60,257 bases of DNA, from NCBI GenBank assembly GCA_016926755.1, contig JAFGNZ010000079.1, positions 1 to 60,257 of the forward strand. Direction: 5' to 3'. The notes under the pieces were generated by a model. It worked only from the letters and a program-made list of their open reading frames with translations. It did no database searches and was not told where the DNA came from. This DNA is from Myxococcaceae bacterium (GTDB lineage: Bacteria > Myxococcota > Myxococcia > Myxococcales > Myxococcaceae). The number at the start of each line of letters is the position of its first letter. Position 1 is the stretch's first letter. Position numbers and translations under genes: made by a program. Below, piece by piece: positions 35,526-43,582 of this stretch.

Positions 35526-38408
35526 CTATTGGACGGGGACGCGCCGGGCCGTGCCCGCCGAGAGCTCCACCCGCAGCAGCCTGCCCGCGCTGTCGAAGAG
35601 GAGCAGCTCGCCGCCCGAGAAGCGGGCCCGCACCCGCGCCTCGCCCTCGAAGAGGAAGTGCGCCCGGAGCGCATCCCCCTTCCCGGAGAGCTTCAGCTCG
35701 TGGCCCGAGTTCGTCTCCAGGCGGGTCAGGATCCACGGCGAGGAGAACAGCAGGTGATCCACCTGCACCAGCCTGCCCGTCTCCTCGTCCACCACCACCA
35801 GCGGCATGCCGTCCCCTGCCCGGCGCGCGGTGCGCGAGCGCAGCGTGGGGCCTGCGTTGAGCGCGTACGTCCACAGCTGCGGATCGCCGCACCAGGTGGT
35901 GAACCGCAGGCGCTCCGCGTCCGCCTCGAGCGCCATCACCACGCCGCCCACCTGGGACACCCGCCAGAGCGCGCGCAGGCCGTCCTTCGCCAGCGCGTCC
36001 ACCGCCATCACCGTGTCCGCCTCGGCGATGAACCACAGGTTGCCGTCGTAGCTCGGCGCGAAGGCGTCCACCTTCGCGTCGCACCAGTGCGCGGCGCGCC
36101 GCGCGCCGGGCTCGATGCGGGAGATGCGCTGGAGCTCCCCGCGCGGCGCCAGCGCCAGCACCCGATCCTCGTGCACCGAGGGCACCAGCGAGAAGGCGGG
36201 CACGTCGAAGTGCGCCACGCAGGTGCCGTCCGCGCGCACCAGCCGCGCGCCTGCCTCTCCCAGCGCCAGCAGCACGCGCTGGCTCGACAGCGCCACCGCG
36301 TCATGGATGGGATAGGGGCCCGCCTCGGTCGCCGCGAGCGCCTCCTTCAGCAGCGCCGCCCCCGTCTCCTCGGCCCAGTGACGGCGGCGGAGCTCCGGCA
36401 CCGGGGGGAGATCCGCGCGCAGGGGGCCGTCCTCCCCGTCTCGCAGCAGCCGCGTGAGGAAGCCCGAGTCCACCCGCGTGTGGCCCGCGGCCCTGTCTCT
36501 CAGCAGCGCGCGCACCGCGGGGCCCACCAGCGGCGTCCGCGCCTCTGAGCGCTGCTCGGCGGCGAGGACCTCGGCGAAGGCGAGCCGCTCGGCCGCGCGG
36601 GCCTGGCCCTCATCCTCCAGCAGCCCGAGCACCGGAGCGCGGACTTCGTCGAAGGCCTCCGGGAAGGCCACCGCCAGCCGCGCGAGCGCCCGCGCGCCGC
36701 CTACCCCCCCCACCGCGGCGCCGTGCTCCAGCCACGCGCGTGCCAGGGGGCGGGCATCCTCCAGGCGCCAGACGACGTCCACCGCGCGCGTGTAGTCCCC
36801 CGCCTCCGCCAGCGCCTCCGCCCAGAGCAGGCGCAGGGTGCGCGCCTCGGCCGGGTGGGTGCGCTCCAGCCGCAGCACGGCGTCCGAGAAGGCTCCGCTG
36901 CGCCGGGCGATCTCCACCGCTCGCCGGAGCTCCTTCGCCAGCAGCCACTGGCGCACCACCAGCCCCGGCGCCATGCCGCGCCCCTCGGCCAGCTCGGCCG
37001 CGAGCCGCAGGCGCCCGTGCTTCTCCAGGAAGGACACGGCCTCCTCGTGCGCGCCGAGCAGCTCGGTGAGGACGAAGGCCGCCTCGTCGATGCGGCCCTC
37101 GCGCTCCAGCCGCCGGAAGGCCGCGCGGTAGCGCTCCCTGAGCGCCGTGTAGATCTCCTCGCCTCCGCCGAAGATGGACGTTGCTCCCCTGCGCCGGTTC
37201 GTCTGGATGGCGAGGCTCTCGCGCGGGCCGGGCAGCCCCAGGGAGAGGCGCGCCTGCTCCGTCAGCTCGTTGCCCAGGGGGATGGCGTAGCGCAGCGCCT
37301 CGTTGAGATCGCCCTGCTCGAACATGTCGAACAGGCGCCGCACGTACTCCGCCTTGCGCTGCCCCAGCAGCGCGCCGAGCGGCGTGCTCCGCAACAGCCA
37401 CTCGGAGAGCCGCGAGAACACCCCGGGCCCTTGGGGTGGGGGCGGTGTGGAGGGCGGCTCGGGCGCCGGTCGGCTGGAGGAGGGCTCGGGCTGGAAGAGC
37501 GCCTGACGCAGCCGCGCGAGCATTCGCGCCAGCAGGGAGGGCGGGGCCGTCCGCGCCTCTTCGCCAGCCCGAGCCTTCGCGGCCGTGCCCGAGGCAAGCG
37601 CGGGCCGGGCCGGAGCGGCCGACCCACGCGGGCCCAGCGCGCGCTGGAGCCAGGACACGAAGCGCCTCAGGGCCGAGGGAGCGGTGTCCGTCGTGGTGGC
37701 GGCGGAGGTGGACTGCTCCGCGGAGGTGAGCTTCCTGGCCCCCTGCTGGAGCCGCGCTCGTGCGGTGCGCTCTCCTCGCAGCCAGCCGCGCAGCCGGGCC
37801 CACCAGGAGGGTGAGGCGTCCTCCGTCTCGGCGCGCGCGGCCTCGAGCGCCTCGGCATCAGCCAGGCGCCCCTCCATGCGCGCCCGCATGGCCTCGGCCT
37901 CGGGCGCGGGCGCGGGAACTCCGCCGAAGAGGCTGCGCCTCGGCGCCGCGACAGGCTCCAGGACGGAGACGGGGGGCGGAGGGGCCCCGAGCCCCTGCAC
38001 GGTGACGGTGCTCCACTCGGACACGTCGAGCCACGCCGCCACGTCCACCCTTCGAGAAGGCTCTCCCGGAAACACCTCCGCGTGCCCCGCGCGCACCAGC
38101 ACCGTGGAGCCCGGGGGAGGCGCGAGGTGCACGCGCTCGGCGGCGGAGAGCGGCGCGGAGAGGAGCACGCCGTCCTCGAGCGTGAGGGGCAGCCCCGGCG
38201 TGGTGGCGCAGTCCACCGGAGTGGCCCGCGGCGGCCTGAGGAGGAAGCCACCGGCGAGCGCGAAGACGCTGGTGCCCGGCGTCCACGCGGCGAGCACGCG
38301 CCTGCGGGCCTCGCGCTCGCCCAGCAGCGTGGGATTGAACCAGAGGGCCGCCGCCACCACGGTGCCACGGTGAAGGTGCAGCCAGGGCCTCACGGGGCGC
38401 GGGCTCAT
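35526..38408 (-). CDS. bpX6-like protein: N-terminal module, helical repeats, C-terminal beta-propeller
   Basis: ATG at 38408 overlaps the upstream stop (ATGA); 960 residues. The first 150 residues (RGTVVAAALWFNPTLLGERE, PVDCATTPGLPLTLEDGVLL) match the bpX6 pattern of MoxR-vWA-beta-propeller ternary systems as I recall it. A Pro/Arg/Ala linker follows (170-300). Then there is a helical-repeat region (300-590; LFDMFEQGDLNEALRYAIPL, FVLTELLGAHEEAVSFLEKH). Finally WD40-like blades occupy about 600-960 (DAVALSSQRVLLALGEAGAR, DGNLWFIAEADTVMAVDA). Last gene of the four-gene operon. Predicted cytoplasmic. Confidence 0.75.
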   Translation of the reverse strand: MSPRPVRPWLHLHRGTVVAAALWFNPTLLGEREARRRVLAAWTPGTSVFALAGGFLLRPPRATPVDCATTPGLPLTLEDGVLLSAPLSAAERVHLAPPPGSTVLVRAGHAEVFPGEPSRRVDVAAWLDVSEWSTVTVQGLGAPPPPVSVLEPVAAPRRSLFGGVPAPAPEAEAMRARMEGRLADAEALEAARAETEDASPSWWARLRGWLRGERTARARLQQGARKLTSAEQSTSAATTTDTAPSALRRFVSWLQRALGPRGSAAPARPALASGTAAKARAGEEARTAPPSLLARMLARLRQALFQPEPSSSRPAPEPPSTPPPPQGPGVFSRLSEWLLRSTPLGALLGQRKAEYVRRLFDMFEQGDLNEALRYAIPLGNELTEQARLSLGLPGPRESLAIQTNRRRGATSIFGGGEEIYTALRERYRAAFRRLEREGRIDEAAFVLTELLGAHEEAVSFLEKHGRLRLAAELAEGRGMAPGLVVRQWLLAKELRRAVEIARRSGAFSDAVLRLERTHPAEARTLRLLWAEALAEAGDYTRAVDVVWRLEDARPLARAWLEHGAAVGGVGGARALARLAVAFPEAFDEVRAPVLGLLEDEGQARAAERLAFAEVLAAEQRSEARTPLVGPAVRALLRDRAAGHTRVDSGFLTRLLRDGEDGPLRADLPPVPELRRRHWAEETGAALLKEALAATEAGPYPIHDAVALSSQRVLLALGEAGARLVRADGTCVAHFDVPAFSLVPSVHEDRVLALAPRGELQRISRIEPGARRAAHWCDAKVDAFAPSYDGNLWFIAEADTVMAVDALAKDGLRALWRVSQVGGVVMALEADAERLRFTTWCGDPQLWTYALNAGPTLRSRTARRAGDGMPLVVVDEETGRLVQVDHLLFSSPWILTRLETNSGHELKLSGKGDALRAHFLFEGEARVRARFSGGELLLFDSAGRLLRVELSAGTARRVPVQ

Positions 38409-40198
38409 GCTCCCTCCTCCGGCGCGGCGCGGTAGAGGACGGCCTGCCGCTCCAGGCTCCACACCACGAGCTCCCCCTTCACCGTCAGCCACGCGAGCAC
38501 GGACAGGCCGTGGCTCACCGCCACGTGCGCCACCTCGTCCTCCGCCCGCGCCACCCGTTGCCTTCCAGAGGCGCACAGGAGCTGGAAGTCCCGCCGATCG
38601 CGCCCGAGCAGCATGAGCCCTGCCTCCTGCGCGTCGGGGAAGCTGACGGCCACCCCCACCACCCGCGAGCCCTCGGGGACATGGAGCTGCACCTCCCCTT
38701 CGGCGAGCAGCACCTTCCAGATGCCAGGGCTTTGACGCTGCGCGAGCAGCCCCGCCTCCGGGTGGCCGAGGACATAGGCATGGCCGAAGAACGCCTTGCC
38801 ATCCCCTGGCCCGAGCGGCAGGTGGCGCTGGTGGTGGCCCTCCAGGAGCCCCAGCCACATCCCCTGCGTGGGGGAGCCCTCGGCGGAGGCCATCACGAAG
38901 GTGGGCCTGCGCTTCACCTCGGTGAGGGCGCTCACCTGGCTGGCCAGCAGCGCGGGCCCCTGCTGGCGGACGAGGAAGAGGCGCCCCTCGCTGTCTCGCA
39001 CCAGCACGCGCTCCTGCCCCTCCTCGCTGAAGGCCGTGGCGAGCCCCGGTGGCAGGCCCGGCGGCGGCGCGTCTGGCAGCAGCCCCTCATAGCCCAGGTA
39101 GGGGATGCCCCGAGGCCTCGAGCCTCCGAAGGCGCCCTTCAGGCCGCCATGGAGCCAGAGGACCTTCTCGTCTCGGGTGAGCGCGAGCAGCCCGCCATTG
39201 CGGCGCCAGCCGACGGCCACCAGCTGCTGGCCCGGCGGGGGCTGGAAGCGGCGCGGCTTGGGGACGGTGGCGCGCGGGGAGTGAGGGACGGGCTGCACGG
39301 CCACGCTCCCATCCGCCCGGACGAAGATGAGCCGCGTGCCATCCGCGGAGAAGAAGAACGCCTGGACGCGGGAGGCGTTGGACAGGCGCACCGGCCCCGG
39401 CGTGCGGGAGGTGAAGGGATCCCTCAGGAGGCGGATGCACGTGTCCGGGGCCGGCAGCTCCAGCGCCACGGAGGCGGGCGCGCGCGCCACGCGCCGCACG
39501 GCGACCGAGAGCCGGCGGAGGCCCGGCGCCAGCACCTCCTCCACCTCCACGTGAGACAGGCCCGCGGCCTCCGGGAGCCGGGCGAGCCGGGCGCCGCCGA
39601 TGAGCCAGCCATCCTCCGGGGCACTACCGAGCGAGAGCGCCGCGCGCCACGCGGCCACGTGCCCTCCCGAGGCGGGCACCACGCTCCGGGCGGAGAGCCA
39701 TGACTGGACGGCGGAGGGGGTGACGGCGGAGAAGGGGCCACGGTCAGGCGAGCTCTGGAGCACGCCCCAGGCGAACTGGGCGCCGGCCGCCTCCGCGCGC
39801 CGCTGCAGCACGACGAGGAGCGCGAGGTGGGCGATGCGCGGAGCGCCGAGCTGATCCGGGCCCGCGTCCAGCAGCGCCACGGTGCGCCGCGAGCCCTGCG
39901 GCTGCTTGAAGGCGGGCTTGAGGAAGGCGTGCTCGCCGAAGGCCGCGCGGCGGATGAACTCGTCGGGGGACTCCAGGGCGTAGAGCCACTCGGTGAGCAG
40001 CAGCCGCTCGTAGGTGCCGCGGCGAGCCAGGCCATCATAGCCCTGGGGCTCGCCGCCCTCCGTCTCGCCGCGGGGCCGGAGCGAGCCGACGGCGGACGCG
40101 AGCCGAGCCACGTGCGGCCCCAGGCTGAGCGCGAGCTCCTCCGGGAAGATCGCCAGCTGCGGCGCCCAGGGGCGCAGGGCGGGGGGCAGGTTGCTCAC
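38405..40198 (-). CDS. vWA-like domain fused to beta-propeller (ternary-system component)
   Basis: GTG at 40198 overlaps the preceding stop as GTGA; 597 residues starting VSNLPPALRPWAPQLAIFPE. Residues 60-250 look vWA-like: the segment RRTVALLDAGPDQLG sits where the metal-site DxSxS strand is expected but lacks the serines. VVLQRRAEAAGAQFAWGVLQ then gives the next helix/strand. Residues 290-597 carry propeller blades (RVQAFFFSADGTRLIFVRAD, QQLVAVGWRRNGGLLALTRD, GLSVLAWLTVKGELVVWSLE). The fusion of both modules and the coupled neighbours define this as the vWA/propeller arm of a MoxR system. Confidence 0.72.
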   Translation of the reverse strand: MSNLPPALRPWAPQLAIFPEELALSLGPHVARLASAVGSLRPRGETEGGEPQGYDGLARRGTYERLLLTEWLYALESPDEFIRRAAFGEHAFLKPAFKQPQGSRRTVALLDAGPDQLGAPRIAHLALLVVLQRRAEAAGAQFAWGVLQSSPDRGPFSAVTPSAVQSWLSARSVVPASGGHVAAWRAALSLGSAPEDGWLIGGARLARLPEAAGLSHVEVEEVLAPGLRRLSVAVRRVARAPASVALELPAPDTCIRLLRDPFTSRTPGPVRLSNASRVQAFFFSADGTRLIFVRADGSVAVQPVPHSPRATVPKPRRFQPPPGQQLVAVGWRRNGGLLALTRDEKVLWLHGGLKGAFGGSRPRGIPYLGYEGLLPDAPPPGLPPGLATAFSEEGQERVLVRDSEGRLFLVRQQGPALLASQVSALTEVKRRPTFVMASAEGSPTQGMWLGLLEGHHQRHLPLGPGDGKAFFGHAYVLGHPEAGLLAQRQSPGIWKVLLAEGEVQLHVPEGSRVVGVAVSFPDAQEAGLMLLGRDRRDFQLLCASGRQRVARAEDEVAHVAVSHGLSVLAWLTVKGELVVWSLERQAVLYRAAPEEGA

Positions 40199-40686
40199 GG
40201 TGCGCCCTCCGCCGCCTTCAACCACGACGCGAGCGTCTCCCGCGCCACGGGCCGGGCGGCGCCCACGGGGACGAGCAGCCCGGAGCGCGGGAGCACCGCG
40301 AGCGGCGTCCCGACGCCGGCCCGGGCCACGAGGGCGCGCTCGAGCAGGGCGGGCGCCACCTCGGGGGCGAGCGCGCACGGCAGCAGCAGCGAGGGAGCGC
40401 CAGAGTCCCTCCCGAGGTACACGGCGCCATCCACCCACGGGAGCGACTCGGTCTCTCCCAGGAGGACGAGCACGCCCGGGCCCGCCACCCCGCTCCAGGC
40501 GCCGAGCTGCGTGTCCTCGGCGGCCAGCGCCCTGCGCGCGAGCGCGAGCGCCACGGGGCCGACGCCCGCGACGGCCAGGGCCGCCAGCGGCTCCCGCCGG
40601 GGGCCCCACGTCACCGGCAGCCGCGAGGGGGCGTGCGAAGGAGAGGGGACGCTCAAGGTGCTCGGAGCCTGGACCAAGGGTGGCAC
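40195..40686 (-). CDS. Small unassigned component of the MoxR operon
   Basis: 163 residues from a GTG at 40686, 7 nt after the MoxR stop; AGAAGGA is adjacent, so a nearby TTG start is also possible. Hydrophobic/Ala-rich alpha-beta character (LAALAVAGVGPVALALARRA, GPGVLVLLGETESLPWVDGA, PLAVLPRSGLLVPVG). No domain recognised. The four-base overlap with the next gene means it is translated with the vWA/propeller protein, so it is presumably a dedicated subunit or adaptor; it may correspond to one of the small bpX domains. Confidence 0.6.
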   Translation of the reverse strand: MPPLVQAPSTLSVPSPSHAPSRLPVTWGPRREPLAALAVAGVGPVALALARRALAAEDTQLGAWSGVAGPGVLVLLGETESLPWVDGAVYLGRDSGAPSLLLPCALAPEVAPALLERALVARAGVGTPLAVLPRSGLLVPVGAARPVARETLASWLKAAEGAP

Positions 40687-40693
40687 TTCCTTC

Positions 40694-41857
40694 TCACGCC
40701 TGGGCCACGGGCCCGGCCGAGCCCTCCAGCGCCCCGCGGATCTCCTCGCGCAGCGCCTGGAGCTCGCCAGGGAGTGTCTCCGGGGCAAACCCCGCGTCCA
40801 TCTCGCGCACCACGCCCTCCAGCTTGAGCCGCCACGCGGAGAGCTCCTCGGAGGCGGCCTCCGCGGGCCGCCCGGCCATCACCTCGCGCCCCGCCCGGGC
40901 GATGCGCTGCGCCCGCGCCAGGGGCCCCGCGCTGGCCTCCAGCGCCGCCGCGGCCAGCGCCGGGTTCTCCGTGGAGGCCAGCAGCTCTCGGAGCACCTCG
41001 CGCGCCAGCGCCTGTCCCTCCTTGGTGGGCACCGCGTAGATCAGCGGCCACAGATCCGCCACGCCCGGCGTCCGCCTCCCGGCCAGCGCCGCCGCCGCCG
41101 CGATGAGCCGCTGCACCTTCACCGCGCGCCTGTCCGACAGCCCGATGCCCGCGGCCCGCAGCGTGCGCAGCGCGTGGGCCAGGTGGGGGCGCACCGGCCC
41201 CAGGTCCGCCTCCTGGGCCGCCCTCGCCAGCACGTCCAGCGCCTCCAGCGAGGCCACCCGCGCCTCCGCCTCGCGCCACAGCGAGGCGCCGCCCGCCAGC
41301 AGCTCCTCCAGCCGGGGATCCGGCACGGGCTCGACGAAGATGCGCGCCAGGAAGCGATCCGCGAAGGCCGCCAGCAGCTCCTCCTCGGGCAGCGCGTTGG
41401 AGGCGCCCACACATACCCGCAGGGGCACCTTCATCCGAGTGTGGCCGCGGCGGAAGGTGCGCTCGTTGAGCACACCGAGCAGCGTGTTGAGGATGGCCGT
41501 GGAGCCGAGGAACACCTCGTCCAGGAAGGCCACCTCCGCCTCGGGCAGCATGCCCGTCGTCTCCGTCTCCACCAGCCCCTCGCGCAGCTTGCGCAGATCC
41601 ACCGGCCCGAAGATCTCCGAGGGCTCGGTGAAGCGCCCGAGCAGATACTCGAAGTAGCTCCCGCCCAGGGCGCGCGCGGTGCGGCGCACGGCCTCGCTCT
41701 TGGCGGTGCCCGGCGGGCCAATCACGAGCAGGTGCTCACCGGCCACCGCGGACAGCGCCACCAGCTCCACCATGGCCTCCCGCTCCACCAGGCCCCGGCC
41801 CGCATCGGCGAGCGCATCCCGGAGCGTGGCGGCGGCGGCTTCGAAGTTCAGGGACAT
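40694..41857 (-). CDS. MoxR-family AAA+ ATPase
   Basis: 387 residues. Walker A VIGPPGTAKSEAVRRTA, Walker B EAEVAFLDEVFLGSTAILN, sensor 1 VCVGASNALPE, and Arg finger region FADRFLARIFVEP are all intact; this is the RavA-like branch of MoxR. MoxR ATPases remodel protein complexes together with vWA proteins. First gene of the operon with the small protein, vWA/propeller and bpX6-like proteins, all coupled within 7 nt. The sequence before its ATG has no clear ribosome-binding site. The 100-nt gap to the divergent barrel gene must hold its promoter. Confidence 0.92.
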   Translation of the reverse strand: MSLNFEAAAATLRDALADAGRGLVEREAMVELVALSAVAGEHLLVIGPPGTAKSEAVRRTARALGGSYFEYLLGRFTEPSEIFGPVDLRKLREGLVETETTGMLPEAEVAFLDEVFLGSTAILNTLLGVLNERTFRRGHTRMKVPLRVCVGASNALPEEELLAAFADRFLARIFVEPVPDPRLEELLAGGASLWREAEARVASLEALDVLARAAQEADLGPVRPHLAHALRTLRAAGIGLSDRRAVKVQRLIAAAAALAGRRTPGVADLWPLIYAVPTKEGQALAREVLRELLASTENPALAAAALEASAGPLARAQRIARAGREVMAGRPAEAASEELSAWRLKLEGVVREMDAGFAPETLPGELQALREEIRGALEGSAGPVAQA

Positions 41858-41959
41858 GGGGGCGCAGTGTACGAGGCGAGACGCTCGATACGGAACGCCC
41901 AGGAGCGCCCGAGGGGCAATAGACCTGCCCCCTGCCCCCTAGGCTAGTCTCCAGGCGTG

Positions 41960-42550
41960 ATGAGACGCGCAATCAAACTCGGGGCGATGGTGGGGCTGAT
42001 CCTGTGGGCCGGGACGGCCCAGGCCGGCGAGTGGCGCGCCTACCTCTCCCTGGGCGCGGGGATGGCGCTGGACCGCCTCAGCGAGTGGAACGCGAAGGGC
42101 GCCGCCATCAACGCCTACCTGGGCGTGGAGGTGCCGATGGGCCTGTCCCTGGGTGTCTACGGCGAGGCCGTGGAGACGTGGGGCCAGAAGTTCGAGGACG
42201 TGCAGCAGGGCGGGTTGAGCCGGGTGCAGCTCGACTACCAGCAGTACGGCCTGGAGGTGCGGTTCCGGGTGCTCCGGGAGCGGATGATCTCGCCCTGGCT
42301 CGCGGTCCGGCTGGCCCAGAGCCGCTCCCGGCCGCAGACGCCGAACGAGCTCGGCCAGCTCGTCCGCCAGGAGTTCAAGGACTTGAGCGCCGCGGTGCGC
42401 TTCGGCTTCGACGTGTGGATGGGCATGAACTGGGGCCTCTCGGCGGCCACCTCCTGGCAGTGGTGCGACGTGCGGTACGAGAAGGAGGCCGTGCAGGAGT
42501 GCGCCAAGCCCATCAACACCATCCTCGTAGGGCCCACGCTGCGCTTCTGA
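41960..42550 (+). CDS. Outer-membrane beta-barrel protein
   Basis: 196 residues from ATG at 41960 (a GTG directly before it is possible). Signal peptide to about residue 21 (GAMVGLILWAGTAQA). Mature part with alternating strands (WRAYLSLGAGMALDRLSEWN, LGVEVPMGLSLGVYGEAVE, FRVLRERMISPWLAVRLAQS) and terminal Phe in LVGPTLRF, indicating a Bam-assembled barrel. Function unknown. Divergent from the MoxR operon and followed 39 nt later by an esterase gene on the same strand. Confidence 0.8.
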   Translation: MRRAIKLGAMVGLILWAGTAQAGEWRAYLSLGAGMALDRLSEWNAKGAAINAYLGVEVPMGLSLGVYGEAVETWGQKFEDVQQGGLSRVQLDYQQYGLEVRFRVLRERMISPWLAVRLAQSRSRPQTPNELGQLVRQEFKDLSAAVRFGFDVWMGMNWGLSAATSWQWCDVRYEKEAVQECAKPINTILVGPTLRF

Positions 42551-42589
42551 CTTCATCGCACGCGCGCGCGGGGGCTAAGGTGGCCCTCT

Positions 42590-43303
42590 ATGAACCGCGA
42601 ATATCACCGCTGGTACAGCGAGCGCCTGGGCCGGGACATGGAGCTGCTGCTCTTCGGGCACTCGGGCGAGCCCGTCCTGCTGCTGCCCACGAGCCGGGGC
42701 CGCTTCTACCAGAACGAGGACTTCGGGCTGGTGGGGGCCATCGCGGATCGCATCCAGGCGGGCCGCTACCTGGTGATGTGCGTGGACGCGGTGGATGAGG
42801 AGAGCTGGCTCAACCGGCACATCCACCCGCATGATCGCGTGGCGCGGCACGCGGCGTGGGAGTCCTACCTGCTCAACGAGGCGGTGCCGCTGCTGAGGAG
42901 CCGCAGCACGGGCGGGCGGCTGACGCTGGCGGGGTGCAGCTTCGGTGGCTTCCACACCTACAACGTGGGCCTGCGCCACCCGCACATCTTCCGGCGGCTC
43001 ATCTCCATGGGCGGCAAGTTCCAGACGGAGCCCTTCCTCGACGGCTACCACGACGACACCGTGTACTTTCACTCGTGCCTGCAATGGTTGCCGAATGTGT
43101 CGGATCCCGCGCAAATTTCGGCGCTGCAGCGGGTGGAGATGGTGCTGGCCGTGGGCGAGCACGACTTCTGCCGGGGCTCCAACGAGCACCTCTCCAAGGT
43201 GCTCTGGCAGAAGGACATCGGCAACCACCTGTCCATCTGGCAGGGCGGCATCCACGACTGGCCCACGTGGCGGGCGATGATCCAGCAGTACCTGCCCTGG
43301 TAG
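42590..43303 (+). CDS. Putative esterase (alpha/beta-hydrolase, esterase-D-like)
   Basis: 237 residues, no signal peptide. Nucleophile elbow LAGCSFGGFHTYNVGLRHP (Ser in GCSFGG), acid in VLAVGEHDFC, and His in GGIHDWPTWR complete a Ser-Asp-His triad. The pattern resembles the esterase D/antigen-85-type putative esterases. Substrate unknown, probably a short acyl or thioester. AAGGTGG precedes the ATG. Confidence 0.82.
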   Translation: MNREYHRWYSERLGRDMELLLFGHSGEPVLLLPTSRGRFYQNEDFGLVGAIADRIQAGRYLVMCVDAVDEESWLNRHIHPHDRVARHAAWESYLLNEAVPLLRSRSTGGRLTLAGCSFGGFHTYNVGLRHPHIFRRLISMGGKFQTEPFLDGYHDDTVYFHSCLQWLPNVSDPAQISALQRVEMVLAVGEHDFCRGSNEHLSKVLWQKDIGNHLSIWQGGIHDWPTWRAMIQQYLPW

Positions 43304-43348
43304 TTGCCCCAGGCGATGCCGCGCCGCGTTGACTGCGTCCCGCTCCCC

Positions 43349-43426
43349 TCAGCGCGCCTCGCGCACGACCAGGGCCAGCAGGAGCACCGCGGTGAAGCAG
43401 AACAGTGGAATTCCCAGGAGGCTCAT
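43349..43426 (-). CDS. Putative 25-residue membrane microprotein
   Basis: Too short for routine gene calling. The frame starts MSLLGIPLFCFTAVLLLALV and ends VREAR, i.e. one strong transmembrane helix with a basic/acidic tail. It reads convergently with the esterase gene and lies 157 nt downstream of the MATE gene on the same strand. Immediately before its ATG are two overlapping hairpins (43433-43471). No purine-rich ribosome-binding site is seen. Coding status is inferred from composition and from the structured leader only. Confidence 0.4.
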   Translation of the reverse strand: MSLLGIPLFCFTAVLLLALVVREAR

Positions 43427-43432
43427 GCCGAT

Positions 43433-43471
43433 CCGGTTTTGCAAACCGGGTGCCACCTCTCAGGTGCCCGG
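43433..43471 (-). promoter_or_regulatory. Two mutually exclusive hairpins in front of the microprotein
   Basis: Read on the minus strand, hairpin 1 pairs CCGGG with CCCGG around CACCT/AGGTG. Hairpin 2 pairs CCGGTTT with AAACCGG around GCA, ending 6 nt before the microprotein ATG. The shared CCGG can join only one of them, the logic of an attenuator or translational switch. Neither is followed by a T-tract on the minus strand. Confidence 0.45.
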
Positions 43472-43582
43472 GAACACGCTGCGCCGGGGCCGTAGCGCCG
43501 CGGCTCCCCTTGAGAACCCGCGCCGGGGCCCCGACACGCCGGCCCTCCCCGCCGGATCTCCGTGACAGCGGTGCCCTACCTC

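Noticed and set aside
43433-43449. tRNA-like anticodon arm (CCGGT, loop TTTGCAA, ACCGG; anticodon TGC)
   Set aside because: The stem and loop fit, but there is no acceptor stem, D-arm or GGTTCGA-type T-arm around it; it is better explained as part of the hairpin leader on the minus strand.
43446-43471. CTGAGA resembling the thi-box of a TPP riboswitch
   Set aside because: The rest of the TPP aptamer (second arm with the GCGTAGGGA-type strand) is absent and no thiamin gene follows.
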